Source of the DNA: Clitopilus passeckerianus
Taxonomy: Eukaryota > Basidiomycota > Agaricomycetes > Agaricales > Entolomataceae
Direction of reading: 5' to 3'
DNA length: 64,000 nt
Assembly: GCA_944990035.1 (NCBI GenBank)
Contig: CALYLX010000026.1
Span: 310,001 to 374,000 of the forward strand
Positions 10,221 to 22,481 of this stretch are shown in pieces. Every line of letters begins with the position of its first letter. The stretch's first letter is position 1. The position numbers and the translations under genes were made by a program. The notes under the pieces are model-generated. The model was not told the DNA's origin and searched no databases. It saw nothing but the letters and a program-made list of their open reading frames with translations.

Positions 10221-12737
10221 TCAAACATCCTCAACATATCTCCTTAAAACTTCACACACCCTTTTCCTCCTCTCCCCCGTATCAAAAATCGTAGCATGGT
10301 CAATCTCAGGAGTCCACAACACTTCTAAATCACCGTATTTCCTCTCTTCACTTCCTCCTCCTCTTGCACTATTCGTACCATTCAGTTCACCCTCACCCTC
10401 GCTCCCATGCGCGCCGACCTCAACCAGCGTCCCCTCCTCCACCTCAGAACCAGCAACCCGGGCCGAAGAACGAGCCCACCCCCACCCTTTCCTAACCCAA
10501 TACTTCGTCGCTTCCTGTTCGCCCGTAAGATACCTCCTCACAAGCTCCGCTGGTACGATCTGGTCCTCGCCAGCCAGGAGGACCGCCACGTTTCGTCCTT
10601 TCCTCCCTCCCTCTCCCTCTCCCTCTCCCTCTCCATTCCTTCCCTCTACCCCATTTCTCGTCATAACATCCCCCAACTCCCTCACACCCAACCACCCCTC
10701 CCTCCACCACATCCCCCTCCCCAACTGCCGCCCCACATCCGCATCCCTTGATGCGAAATACCACAGCTGCCACTCTGCCGCCCTCCTCGGCTCGCGGTAG
10801 AGGAAGTTGAACGCGATATTGGGGAGGTGTAGGAGAATTGGGATGGGGTCGATTAGGATTATATGCGCGATTCGGGACTGGAGGAGGCGGTGCGTTTGTG
10901 GAGGAAGTTGAACGCGATATTGGGGAGGTGTAGGAGAATTGGGATGGGGTCGATTAGGATTATATGCGCGATTCGGGACTGGAGGAGGCGGTGCGTTTGT
11001 GGGAGGGAGGGAGGGTAGAGGATGTGGGTTGGGTAGCCGTCGGTAAGGGGAGGAGGAGGGGTGGAAGAGGAGGGGGTGGATGTCGGGATTCGTTCCGTGG
11101 TGGAAGCTAGGGTGGTTGGTCTGAACGAGGTAGGCAACAATGGAGGAGGAGGTTGAGTTTCACCATCTCCCGGACCTTCAACATCCGAATCCGTTGAGCG
11201 ACTCCCAGACGCCTCCAACCCAGGCGCTCTCAGTCTCGTTCTTCTTCCCTCCTCCTCATTCTCTCCCGCCTCCTCCAGCACGCCATTGGGCATAGGCATC
11301 TCCTTAACCAAACCACCCACCAAAAACGTCCCATAGCTATGCCCCATAACCACAACCTTCTCCCACCCAACACTCGCCAACACCCTTTCCACCGCCTGTA
11401 CCAACAACGGCCTCGGAGGTAACGGGGACGAAGTCATATGCGACGATATTGGTAGAAGCTCGAACGCGATGATGCCTGTCGTGCGCGGGGGGGAGCGGAA
11501 GAAAGGGAGGTAGGGATATAGACCAATCTGGAGGTGAGGCGGGTTTAGTATGAGGCGAGGGGGGAAAGGAGGAAGGGGAGGAAGGAGACGTACCCCGATT
11601 CCGTGTAAAAACACCACTGGCATCTCTTCGGCACCTGCGAGGTGTGGTCTGTACCACCACGGTAGCAGGACCTCCTCGGCTTTCCCATCCTTCCCAGCCG
11701 TTTCGTTCCGGAGTTCCATTAACCTCGTATTCGTCGACACTCCAGGTATCGCCAGCAGTGGACGCGGTGGGAAACATGTGAACCATGTGTTGGAGAGTGT
11801 GTAGTGTCGGAACCCGAGTAGGAGAAGTTGGATGGAGGTTAGGGTGTCGACTAGGGCTACAATCTGGTGAAAAGAGTGGAGTTAGTTCCGTTCCTGGATG
11901 GAGAGGAAAACAAGAAATGGGGGCATACCATGTACCAGATGAACGGCCGATGCAGTGCGTTGACCGGGTCGTGCGTTACTCGCATACTTCGAATTTTGTT
12001 CTCTATCTTCTGTTTCTTCGGCTGCCACAACCGCGGCCAGACGTTCTTCCAGCTTGTAACCTCTCCTACTTCCAACTCTTCTTCATCGTCGTCGATCAAT
12101 GTCACCCCAAACCTCTCTCCAACCCATTCCACGTATTCCCCGATCTCAGCCTCATATTCACTCCCCTCCGCCGCAGTCGTAGGCTCCCGGAGCGCAAAGA
12201 CGGAGTGTACCCACTCTACCACGTCTTTCCTCCTGACTCGAGTATTGAACGCAGATTTCGACGGTGGTTGTGACGTCGTGAGGGGAGATGGCCTAGAGCA
12301 TGGGAAGAACCAATCCTGTGGGTATGTTGGATCCAATTCTTGAAGTACTGGATCGTCGCCACACTCTTCGAAGATCTTCCTTCGCTCGGCAGGTGTCGTC
12401 GGTGGGGGGCGGTAAATTGGAGGCTAGTTACAGTAATTCCATCAGCTTTGGTACGTGTGGGTGAGGAGAGAAGGAAAGAGCATACTGCTTGCAATCTCCA
12501 CCATCTTCTCTGACATAACATCCAGAAAACAATCTCTACCACTGCGTATGCCAGCAGAGCATACCCGAACCAGCCCAGAGATCCAGCGAGTATACCGCCT
12601 ATAAACGGGACTTTTATCAGGTGCCAGTAGCCGAGTACATTGAGTGTCAGGACGAGCAAGCAAAGCAAAGGGATGGAACGGAGCAGGAGAATCGAGAGTC
12701 GTATGAATACGAGTTCGGGGGTTGTGTTTCCTATCAT
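10221..12737 (-). pseudogene. Membrane-anchored alpha/beta-hydrolase, frame broken by duplication
   Basis: Read right to left, the N-terminus (from 12737) has two hydrophobic helices. Next, after an intron near 12430-12480, comes a soluble region with acidic and Trp-rich stretches, then further hydrophobic sequence. The hydrolase core follows: the oxyanion motif HGIG (near 11600), a nucleophile elbow GHSYGT (about 11330-11345) with Ser as the likely catalytic residue, the strand DPIPILLHLP (about 10830 in the unduplicated frame), VAVLLAGEDQ (near 10570) with the probable acid residue, and DHATI (about 10300) with the probable catalytic His. This order is typical of a large fungal alpha/beta-hydrolase family of unknown substrate. 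A 101-bp tandem duplication at 10801-11002 shifts the frame and ends translation at about 10859, before the acid and His. Without the extra copy the two halves are in frame. It may be a real null allele or an assembly error. Confidence 0.7.
10801..11002. repeat. 101-bp perfect tandem duplication inside a coding exon
   Basis: The unit beginning AGGAAGTTGAACGCGATATT at 10801 recurs at 10902, and the two 101-bp copies look identical. Because 101 is not a multiple of three, it frameshifts the hydrolase gene. Confidence 0.9.
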
Positions 12738-14622
12738 TGTGGTGAGGTTAGAAGCATGGGTGAGATGTGATTAGAACCAAGCTGGGGAGTAGGTGACGTC
12801 GATGGAATGAGGGAAAGTGTCAAACGTCAAACGCGTCGCGAAGATGAGAAACAAGTCAATTAGGTAAGCGGGCGTACGGACCGGTTTCCGATCACGTCAG
12901 TGCGTGGGACGTAAATACCATTTGGCATTATCATTTAACGTAGGGCCGTGCTGCGCCGGCAGAGACCTTGCCCCCCCTTTGGGATTTCATGGCAGATCGG
13001 CCAAGCTTTGGCTTAACAGACCTATTTTTCCGCAAAGGGCCAGCATAAGAGAAATTCCCTAGAAGGTATACATGTAAAGACCATGGTAAAGCACTACAAT
13101 ACGAAGACACCTGTAACGAATACAATGTTCAAGCAGCGCAAACCTTCTCCTTAATCCAGCAGGGCCAGAGGGTCCACTGGACATGTTACGGTACTTCTTC
13201 AGCGGAGAGCGAGGCGTAGCACCCAGAACCTGTGGCAAATATAACAGTGAACTAGGGCAAAGAACCTCGGACCCTCCGCTCACGACAGACGAGGGATATG
13301 AGGGAACGGTGGTGGTTGTAAGTAAGCGGGGAACCTCCTTGTGAACATCTTGAAGGGCAGCTCGGGCAAGTTTGCAGTGCGCTTGAACCGGTGGGATCGC
13401 AGTATGAAACCACAACTACATTGGCAAATGTTAGCTGAAAGAATGAAGAACGAGAGGGGGACATACCACTGTCATCAGCGTCATCTCTGGCGCCTTCGTT
13501 GTCCTCAGTGTCGAGTTTCTGGACAGCCAGAAGTTAGTGCTTGACATGGGACGGCTCGATCAAGTTGATTTCCCCGAAAAAGTGGTGGACAGCATGAATG
13601 GAGGTGAAGCGGGATATAGCATGTCACCTCCGAGTCATCTGGCTCCTTGAGTGCGTGGCCTTCTAGAGCATGACGCTGAACGACAGCGCGCGGGAGTGCT
13701 CAGCTGAATAAGCATGGTAGAGTTGCGTGTGGAGGGGAATAAGGGACACAGTAGGTTTTACGTGCAACAGCTTGGTGTTGACGTTGTTGCCGTCGGGGTT
13801 GACATGTGCCTATGTAGCACTGTCTCCAGGACACGGAAGTCAAACATCCAGCTCCCAAAAGACTTCGAAGGCAAGCTCTCGACAGACCATCCCAAGAATT
13901 TTGAGGAATGAGGATCAGAGACACAAGGTGCTTGACGGGAATACAGAAACTCGGAGATGGTGCGGATCTGTTCAGTATAATGGATTGAAGACAGGGAGAC
14001 AGAGGGGATGGATCATGGCGGATTGATTTTCCAATGTGAACTAGTCACTGCAAGTTTCAAAGATCAAGCTTTGATATCCAGTGCAGCGTAGCGAGCGTTG
14101 CGACCACACAATAAGCAACCTAGAGATTTTTAAATTTACATGAAATCGACAACAGTCGCCAACTCGTATCGCGAGTTAGCGCAAGTACATTTCAATCTCA
14201 GCCGGAGCTTTTGGTAAACAAGAGTAATGTAACGACATACACAGCCACAATTATGTGTTTGGAGTGACCTTGGGTGATTTACCTCCTCATCCGGTTTTTG
14301 CCTCCATCTTTCGTGATCCAGAATCTCGCTGGTCTCGAAGCTCTGCACGTAGGCACTCGTCGAAATTGTGCAATGAGCAGACGGAATATTAGATCTCTCA
14401 TATAACTCTCGTTCTTCAAGTTCTGGATATGGAAAGCTTTCTACGTCACGATTGCCATTGTAACAATCAAGCGCTCTCGGACCTTGTTCTGTATCTGGGC
14501 TTTACCTTCAATCTGTGCCTCAGGGTGCAGGGAGCGGAGCCAAAATGTGTTGTTCTTGCTGAGATGGGAGGATTATATACTCGACCTACTGCAGTTCCTG
14601 AACGAAACATGCATTTCCCTTC
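12738..14622. other. No firmly supported gene
   Basis: Plausible splice signals occur on the minus strand between about 13100 and 13560 (a donor-like GTATGTCC near 13465; open reading through 13415-13060), so a small gene could exist. No family motif is recognisable. The rest shows only short frames. Confidence 0.3.
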
Positions 14623-16014
14623 ATGACTCCCGAAGAGCTTGACTTTACACGCCATGTCGGAAACACAGTGCTCATTGACATCTTTCGACCGATTGCTGGC
14701 TCAATCTGTTTCGGTATGCCCACCTATCTGCAACTTTTCCAGCTATCCACTGACCTGCATGCAGGTGTTTCCCTTGCACTGTTCGCCTATGCCTTCTATC
14801 TGACTCGGTAAGTATTCCAACCTCTCAGATACCACCCGGATTTCCTTTCCTTACCTCCGCTTTCCCACTAGCCAGCAAGGCCTACGTGGTTTACCCATGC
14901 AAATCGTAGTGACATCCGCTGCTCTCTGCTTCATCAGCGAGTTTGCAAGCTTCACCTCGTCAACCGCCGGTCTCTCGATATTCATGCAGGCATTCACGCA
15001 CGAGTCGAACTACGGCAATAATGTCACCAAGATGCGTCAAGTGGCCGATACCGTCGACGTCATGTTTAAGAAAACCACGTATGCAACATATTTCTCAGAA
15101 TACCTGACGGTAAGTCGCAGTTGATTTTCTGCCGTTCCAGAGACTCAGCGATAACGTATCCATAAGCTTAGTGTTAGCGACGCTTTAGTGATCTGGCGAG
15201 CGCGAGCGCTCTATCCTGACACAGCGAAAATATTTATCCCGCCTATTCTTGCTCTCTCCGCATCTGTCCGTGAGTATTTACACCAGTTGGAGCTGCACAG
15301 AGATTCACTGAAGTACCCTAATAGCATGCCTCTTCGCCGGGTATGCGATCGAGGGTTCCCAGCTGCCTCGGTTTACCCATTTGACCGTCGTTGGGTACAA
15401 TCTGATTTGTGCCGGCCAGTCTCTATCGCTTTTTACCAACGTTAGCACCACATTTCTGGTTGGGTATAAGTTGTGGTACGTCTTCATTTTCTCATGAATA
15501 ACTTCGCGTCACCGACCCGTAACTAGGTCGCACCGACGATGGCTCATTAGACATCTGAACGAGATAGACATGGGATATTCACCAGCACAAAAACGAATTC
15601 TATTTATGCTGGAAACTGGGTTTACGTTCTGTGTCGTTCAGGTCTGTTTACTGTCTTGGGGCCTCTCACAACGAAATGGCTCATCCAATATAGGGATTCG
15701 CAGTCGTCTTCAGGTTTGCCGACTATCCCTCCTCTGTCGCCTTGGTCATTAGATTGGTGATAGAACGATTTCAGTTTGCCTTCGCCGTAGGTCTGATTTC
15801 ACAGATCCTTCGGAAACTTCTAATTAATAGCTCGCCTTTACAGGCTAACTACACGATAATACTCCTTATACTTGTTCAAACCAAGGCTTCGGTCACCGAC
15901 AGCATGTGCGCCATTGCGGAAAGCCGTTTTCGTATCGACGAGCCCGTTGAACTCATGGTGTTTGCACCGAGTGATGAAAGGCGTTCTCTGGAAGCGGATC
16001 ATTTTGTCAATTAG
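14623..16014 (+). CDS. Multi-pass membrane protein, divergent 7-TM family member
   Basis: Exons can be traced as 14623-14713, 14765-14807, 14872-15109, then from about 15168 through SDALVIWRARALYP, and on to a final exon ending with TAG at 16012-16014. Joined, they give a protein with about seven hydrophobic segments. Landmarks are IAGSICFGVSLALFAYAFYL, a loop with the sequence FKKTTYATYFSEYLT, SDALVIWRARA, and GYNLICAGQSLSLFTNVSTT. The SDALVIWRA segment is the positional equivalent of GDALVVIYRCYVIW in the neighbouring paralogues, so the two sets are probably distant relatives. The final exon gives a polar cytoplasmic-type tail. Function is unknown. A transport, receptor or structural role cannot be told apart from sequence. 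No disabling change was seen. Confidence 0.7.
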
Positions 16015-16642
16015 CTGCGATTGCTGCGATTGCCTCTCTAGTTATGCTCGTACCGGTTACCTCCTGTATTTTTATCACTCAAAGTTGTATCATATTAGGA
16101 TTACCCAAAGAGCCGGACACTTCGTCAGGACGGTGGAGACGGTTGCAGATTCGTCATGGCGAGGGCTAACATGGATACTGCCGGGGACGCTAGCTCCATC
16201 AGCGTCTTGGACCGTGCATGACCAGGTGGCGTCACGCGTCAAGGCAAAACGCGAGGGTCCTGCCGCAGTACTCACGCCACTGCCACTGAGAGCAGCCGAA
16301 CCCTTGAAATGTATCCTTCTAGAATCTTGGAAGCAACTAAATAGGATCCTCAAGGCCCATAGGTAGAGATTCGAGAAGGAAATGTTATCACGATTCCCTC
16401 ATCCTTGCGATACGTCTCCCCCGGACTCAGTTATTTCTGGTGCTCTTCGCCTCCTAATCGCCCTCTTGAACCATTGAACCTCTGGATCAAAATTCATCTG
16501 GAAGAATGACCCTGGATCCAAGGTCCCTTAATTCTCCACGCTTCGTCGACATTTCATTGACAGGCGAGTCGTGGGATATATATTGTTTCAGCAGCCGCCC
16601 CGAGGATCCCTCTTTGAATTCACCTTACTAACCTTCCGTTCA
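16015..16642. other. Intergenic, no gene seen
   Basis: It is open on the plus strand to 16366 in one frame, but without recognisable motifs. It probably holds the 3' region of the upstream gene and the promoter of the gene starting at 16643. Confidence 0.4.
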
Positions 16643-18148
16643 ATGGGCAGCTTGAATGGGACGGGGCCGACGACATTGGTAGCCAGGCGAGATGCCGACC
16701 ATGAGTTCGATCTTGCACACATTCTTGGCCTTCCCATCGAGGTATGTGTTCAGAGTTCGACAGCCGTTCCCATGAGCTGACACTTGGCTGGCACTTCCCC
16801 AGTTTCTACTCTATGGTGCGTCACAAGATCTTCCTTGTGGTTCTGGGCTGATATCGACCACAGGAATCTATATTTTCTCATTTGTGGTTTCCCTTGGAAT
16901 CATCTTCAGGCAGCGCCGCCAATTCACATTCTCTTCGAAGGTGTGTTTTGACGACTCGTTCTTTTCAAAGAGGCTCACGTGGTCGAAACAGATTTTCGTT
17001 TACTCGAATATCCTGCTCTTCATTACGGCTACGATCCATGCTGGTATGTCATTCTTCCACAAATACGAGTCAACCACTAAGCTCTGTCACAGCTCTAGGC
17101 CTCTCAAGACTCGTGCAAGCTTTCATAACGAATCCCGATGGGCCAGCGGCCTACTTCAACTATCCTTCTTGGAACATGCACTGGGAGAACCTGGCCTTCT
17201 ATATTCTCATTTTCATCATGATGAATACCGCGGACGCACTGGTGGTGAGTATTTTGGCACCTACTTGACTCGCGAGGCTGACGGACGATAGATCTACCGC
17301 TGTTACATTATCTGGTCACGCAATTTCTATGTGATCATACTGCCTGTCCTTCTTGCGTTATCATCCTTCGGTGAGGAAAGCCCTTCGTTCACAGCGTTCA
17401 ATAGTTCACCATCGATGATCAGCTGCCGGTATCCCGATGTTCATTTCATTCGGCCACCCCACCATTATCCCCAACTCGACACTTCTGGCTCTCCTCTCCA
17501 GTGTGTATCCGATACACTTCTCCCAGAACATCCTCACGACGGGGCTCATCGTATGGCGACTCTGGATGCGACATCGTGCCTCAACGAAAGCGGGCGTTCG
17601 GACTCTGGGCGCCACTCTGATGCAGACGGCAAGGATCATTATTGAGAGCGCGATGATTTACACCTTGATCTTGCTTGGGTTGATCATCCTTGATGTTCGC
17701 GAAAGTCATTTTCTCTCCACCGTTCAGTATGTGCTCGTCCCAACCATAGGTGCGTCCTGTCAAGCACCTCTCACTGTGATAGATCTTCTAACAGTTTCCT
17801 ACCAGGAATCGTCTTTAATCTCATCTCCATACGAGTATATGTTGCTCAGTCATCCGCAGTCAACCAGATGCCCAGTACGAACCTATTACCCAGGTTCAAT
17901 TCGGTAACGACGAGTCAAGACACCGGCTTGGCTACAATCAGACATGAAGCAGGTATGTTGCTCTATTATTACACGGTGGGATTATGGACCAACCTAATCG
18001 AATCCTAGACAAGGTTTCGTTAAAGGGGTCGGTGGATGCTGAGTGCGACAACCTTTCCTCCGCAGCCCAGGCAACACCACCATGTGCAGGTCAGCGAATC
18101 GGTTCTTGTATCTCAGGCGACTCTGACAAGTCCCCCAAGAGCCTTTAG
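16643..18148 (+). CDS. Fungal 7-TM membrane protein, paralogue 3
   Basis: The exon order matches the copy at 7575. Exon 1 ends at the conserved LAHILGLPIE. A 13-nt microexon follows near 16803-16815. Then come exons encoding GIYIFSFVVSLGIIF and VFVYSNILLFITATIHAG, then the exon with NMHWENLAFYILIFIMM, then IYRCYIIWSRNFYVIILP, and the large exon ending VLVPTIG near 17750. Two further exons give a longer polar tail than in the other copies, ending at TAG 18146-18148. About seven membrane segments are predicted by eye. All joins are in frame with GT-AG introns, so the gene appears intact. It is the most divergent of the three intact copies and the only one with no convergent F-box-like gene or relic behind it. 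Function is unknown. Confidence 0.8.
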
Positions 18149-19159
18149 TGACTATGCCGTCGTCAGACAAACTCCTTCGAGTTGTATGATATTCCCACTG
18201 CCAGTTAGCCGATAATGTAGCAGTAGCTGGTTCCTTCGCCCACGTTTTAGGGTGATAGTTTATATTACCCTGATAATGTAGTATTATAATCTGGAGTGTA
18301 GATCACTATTCGACTTTGCGAAGGGTCCATTCACTGGTATCGAGTATGGGGGAAACAGTCTGACGACTTTCGGTAGGAGATAAGCTTGCGTTTCAGCAAC
18401 AGCGGGCGCCTCCGACCCCGAAAAGGCCCAGACAAGCTCTTACCCCTTCACATCGATCTGGGCCAACGGGACCAAAACCTGCGGTGTCCATGTTTTCGGG
18501 AGTATGTATCTAAAATCGAGTTGGGCTGGCCATTCCCCTTTGCGGGGTGTCGCCGGTGGCTTCTTCCGAAATCCCATGTACAAATTTCCATTGACATACA
18601 CATGATACAGTGCTCGTACGGATTTGTCCCTGTGCCTTGACAATACATTGATACTCGGTTATTGGGGTTCAAAGTACTCGACGTTACTCGCAACGCTATA
18701 GTCATCCCGCTCTGGCCCGTATCAGTTAGACCAGAACGATCAGCGCAGCTGGAAAAAGCTTTCACCCACAACGAGAGACTCAGAATGGGTAACTTTTGGC
18801 CTTGCCATCGATTATTCACTTGGTTCTTGACTTCTAGCTGGAAATCTGTTGACACCGAGTCAGCATAGCGGAACCTCTCTTGCGTCATTTCTGTGTTCAT
18901 GCTCTTCCGTTACGTGAAGTTCTCAAGCGCATGACTGACCAGTGACATTTGCTTCCTTCCCTGTATTAGTATTAAGGTTATCGTAGCGGCCCTGGATCGG
19001 AAGGGTCTTGTCATGAGGTCTCGAAGCTTGATACGATACCCTGCATCAAAATTGAAAACCTGATCGCCGTTCGGTCACCGTTTGTCAGCCACTCGAGAAT
19101 ATATACTCGAGCTGAACAGTATCTTGCCACCCAAATTCTACTCGGACGCTCTGCTGCCG
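18149..19159. other. Intergenic, shared upstream segment
   Basis: No supported gene. 18840-19070 resembles 7310-7500, so it is part of the duplicated block upstream of paralogues 2 and 4. A minus-strand open frame at 18448-18900 has no recognisable features. Confidence 0.45.
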
Positions 19160-20440
19160 ATGCCCGAGTCTCATGGTTCGGCAGCGTTGCTATCTTCTTT
19201 CACTCCAGACGAGGATGAACAGGTCATTCTAGCACACCTTCTGGGTTTTCTCCTCCAGGTATTTCCCCTCATTTGTGTTCCCACCGGATCAAAGTTAACC
19301 TTTGAATCAGTTTCTGCTCTATGGTTGGGCGACTGGATTCTCGAGCTCGCTTCTGCTAATAGTAATCGCATAGGAATATATCTCTGTTCATTTTTGGTCT
19401 CCCTTGTCGTCGTCCACAGGCAGAGAAAGTTGCCACTTTCCCCGGCGACCAAGGTTTGTGCCCGAATACTGAGCCAGTCCTTTGTCCGACCTTGCCTTTC
19501 AGGTCTTTTTCGTCATAAATGCGCTCCTCTTCATAGTTGCCACCATGTATACAGGTGCGGTCTACGTTTCATGATTAACACTACGCTCATAAGCCCATCA
19601 CTATGCATTACTTCCAGTGGTCAACTTCGCGAGGCTCCTGAACGCCTTTGTATGGAACTCATCGGGGCCAACTGACTATTTGATGTCCATTAACACATGG
19701 GGCAGCCTGGCATCTCACATCCTTGAGTTTCTAATGATGAATATTGGAGATGCACTTGTCGTAAGCTCGTTACTATTTGAAAACCACAGTCCTGATTATT
19801 GTCAGATTTATCGCTGCTTCGTACTCTGGTACCGGCGGTTTTACGTCGTGGTACTCCCTGGTTCTCTTCTCCTGACATCTATTGGTACGAGCGGTGTCGC
19901 GTCTTTCTTTAGGCAAGTTAGTGATTCCATACTCCAGGTCTCGGCCTACCACTCTTCGCCTGCTACAGGCGTCCAACTCTTCTTCCCGCCACTACCTTTC
20001 GGACAATTCTTAGGCTCGTAGCCTTGACTCACCTCGTTCAGAACGCCATCACAACGGGTCTAATTGTCCTCCGCATCTGGCTTCAACACAGAGCCTCATC
20101 CAAGGCAGGAGCTCGTTCTCTTGGAGCATCTCTGGTACAAGTCACTCGTATCATTATCGAGAGTGCCATGATCTATACTCTGGAGCTGTTAGCTCTTGTC
20201 ATCCTTGGCGCAACGGGGAGTACGTATTCCGTAACCCTATCTTACGTTCTCGTACCTACGATAGGTATGCTGATTTAAACCTATCTCGGGGAGCTCGATA
20301 TTCAATCTATTACAGGTCTTGTTTTCAACCTCATCGCCGGTCGGGTATACCTGGCACAGTCGGACGCTGGCATGAAGCCTCCCCCAACAAGCATATTTCC
20401 GAAGTTCCTAACTGAAACCGGTCCAATATCCAATAGATGA
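19160..20440 (+). CDS. Fungal 7-TM membrane protein, paralogue 4
   Basis: It starts MPESHGSAALL and reaches the conserved LAHLLGFLLQ before the first donor at about 19258. The 13-nt microexon (about 19312-19324) and all later exons align with the copy at 7575, including GDALVV followed by IYRCFVLWYRRFYVVVLP, and the long exon with TTGLIVLRIWLQ and TRIIIESAMIYTLELL. The last exon gives FNLIAGRVYLAQSD and stops at TGA 20438-20440. All joins are in frame. An upstream in-frame ATG at 19082 exists, but that stretch aligns with non-coding sequence upstream of paralogue 2, so 19160 is preferred. The stop lies 68 bp from the stop of the convergent F-box-like gene at 20509. Integral membrane protein, function unknown. 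Confidence 0.83.
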
Positions 20441-20508
20441 GCGCTTCCCATAGTACATTGTATATTTTGATAGAGGGTATAGACTGCATAGGATAATGAA
20501 TGAAAATA

Positions 20509-22412
20509 TTAACGTTCACTTTCGAATTTAATATCTAAGAAGCTTTTTTCCATCGCGCGTCGCAACTCTTGCCCGAGTTCAGCTTCGTCGTCAGTGCTAG
20601 ATGGCGAAAGAATTGATAGTTCCACCTTCGACCATGCCGTGTGTTGGACAGCGGCAATAATTCCTACTCCCGCCGGATCTGTTTCAGGTCGAATACAGTC
20701 GACAGTGTAAGGGGTCAGAGAGAGCTCCGAATGTGGGACCATCTGAGATGATCTCTTGCGCATGATTGCAAGATTCGACGCCATGCTTGTATGAAGGGTT
20801 GCTTTTCGTAGGCGCACCATCCTTTCCACACTCGCATCGAAAGCCCGTTCTTCACCTTCAATGGCAAGTGGTGGGATTTTGAAGTTGGTCAAGGCGACCT
20901 CCTCCAAATTTTCGGAGACCGAAAGGAGAATCCCGTATATGTCTTGGTTCGTCAAGCCCGTCACCCCTCTGAGCCGCAGAACTCTCAATGTACGACTGGA
21001 ATTTGATAGCAGGCCCCTGAGATGTGCGCCGGAAAGTGGCCCCTGGCTGAGAGTCAGATGCTGCAGTTGATACTTCGCGTACTGGGGTTGCTGTAGTGGG
21101 TGAGAATGGACTTAAGTAGTAGGCGATACGATGCAGTAAAACCACGTACATCAAGCTGCCCGCTGTAGAACGATCTGACCGTTAGAGAATCTGCATGTGG
21201 TAATCGGAAGCCTGACGAACCTGTCACTCCACCCCAGGACCCAAAGTGTTTGCAAGGCATCCCAACCCAACATAGTTTGCATAATGTCGCTAAGTGAAAG
21301 ACGATGCCCCCATCTTCGGTCGTCCCCAAAGTTCCACATATGGAACTCCTCAACTTTCCGGAGCAGTCTAAGGGACTCCTGGTTTCCGGCGTATAGCTGA
21401 GGGGATACCCGAATAAATTTGAAGTGTGTTGCATGCTCCATAAATATACGTGCTACAGCTTGCGTCCTTTCGCGGTCATCGCTCGACCGGAACCAATCTT
21501 CCACTTGGGGGAAGCAGAGCCAACGTCGAGCATATTCAGGGTTTCTCTCGACCGATTTAGTGATTTTAGAGAACATTCCAAAGCTGATTGACGGAAACCT
21601 CCCTTCTTTATCAAATGGGCGCTCCCAGATAATATCAAGTGCTACTAGCCACGCCTTTGACAGCAGTGCAAGAGCGATCGTTCGCCGAGCCTTTTGTTTG
21701 GAGTGCGAGTGGTCGTGAGGGTCGTCAATGGAGTCTCGAACAATTGCACGTAGCAGATTGGCAGGGAGCATGGGGAACGGTCTTCGGTGGAGCGCGTTCG
21801 TCGGAAGAATACGATAGACAGAGTGGTGTGGAAGGTATGACGATTGGTTTCCATAGATCGAGTCGTCTCTGAGGCTGATGAAGAAAGGATGGCCCCGTGA
21901 CAGAGAAAAAACCGTATCATAAATAATTTTAGGCTTTGTGGAGGGTCTCCAGGAGCCGTAGATAGACGGTGGCCTATGCAGATGGCTTGGGTGGAAAATG
22001 AGGGGAAGGGTGATCCTTCTGCATGCTGCATGCTGGTTATTCCGTTCCGCCGCTTCTCCATAAAGCTTGGGTTGAGTGGTCTCTATGTCCCGCTTTGTAC
22101 GCCAGATTCTTCAATTATTGGCGTGCAAATGAGTTTAGCGCTTACCAGATTACCGATCACCTCATCCGCATGAGACAAAATAAGGAGGCGAAGCTCGTCA
22201 ATGGTGTTGGAGGCGCCCGCATCAAGGATAATAGAAACCGTACTTAACGCAGGTGTTGGGTCGTAATTTATGTGCGAAGAAAACACCCAGTACTCGTGGA
22301 AATTCTCTCTGGGAGGTTCCCAGGTGTCGGCACTGTGAACAATATCCATGGTGTGTGGACTGCCGAGGATTGGAGTATATAAAAGCCATCGGAACGTCGG
22401 CTCCGGCAGCAT
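20509..22412 (-). CDS. F-box-like protein with LRR-like C-terminus, member A
   Basis: Three exons are inferred. Exon 1 is 22146-22412 and ends at a clean GTAAGC donor. It encodes the family's N-terminal domain, ending ELRLLILSHADEVIGNL. Exon 2 (about 22080 to 21229) contains an F-box-like segment, LPANLLRAIVRDSIDD then ALALLSKAWLVALDIIWERP, followed by helices typical of F-box proteins, and ends at the conserved LGWSD before GTTCGT. Exon 3 holds leucine-rich units such as LRVLRLRGVTGLTNQDIYG and a C-terminus ending at 20509. F-box proteins usually recruit targets to SCF ubiquitin ligases, with the leucine-rich part as target binder; here that is an inference. It is divergent from member B, with only 69 bp between start codons, and convergent with the 7-TM gene ending at 20440. 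Confidence 0.72.
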
Positions 22413-22481
22413 CGGAGATGGAGGCGAAGTGCCCCTGGTCGCTGCTTACAAAGACCTCCGTGCTCTTCCTGAATCGATCCA

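Noticed and set aside
10204..10800. Long plus-strand frame of 198 codons opposite the hydrolase
   Set aside because: It is low-complexity Pro/Ser composition mirroring the Gly/Glu-rich coding strand, with no motif. The minus-strand frame has the VLLAGEDQ and DHATI hydrolase signatures.
19082..19159. Upstream in-frame ATG for the 7-TM paralogue 4
   Set aside because: The extension aligns with non-coding sequence before paralogue 2, where the frame is closed. The shorter N-termini agree with each other.
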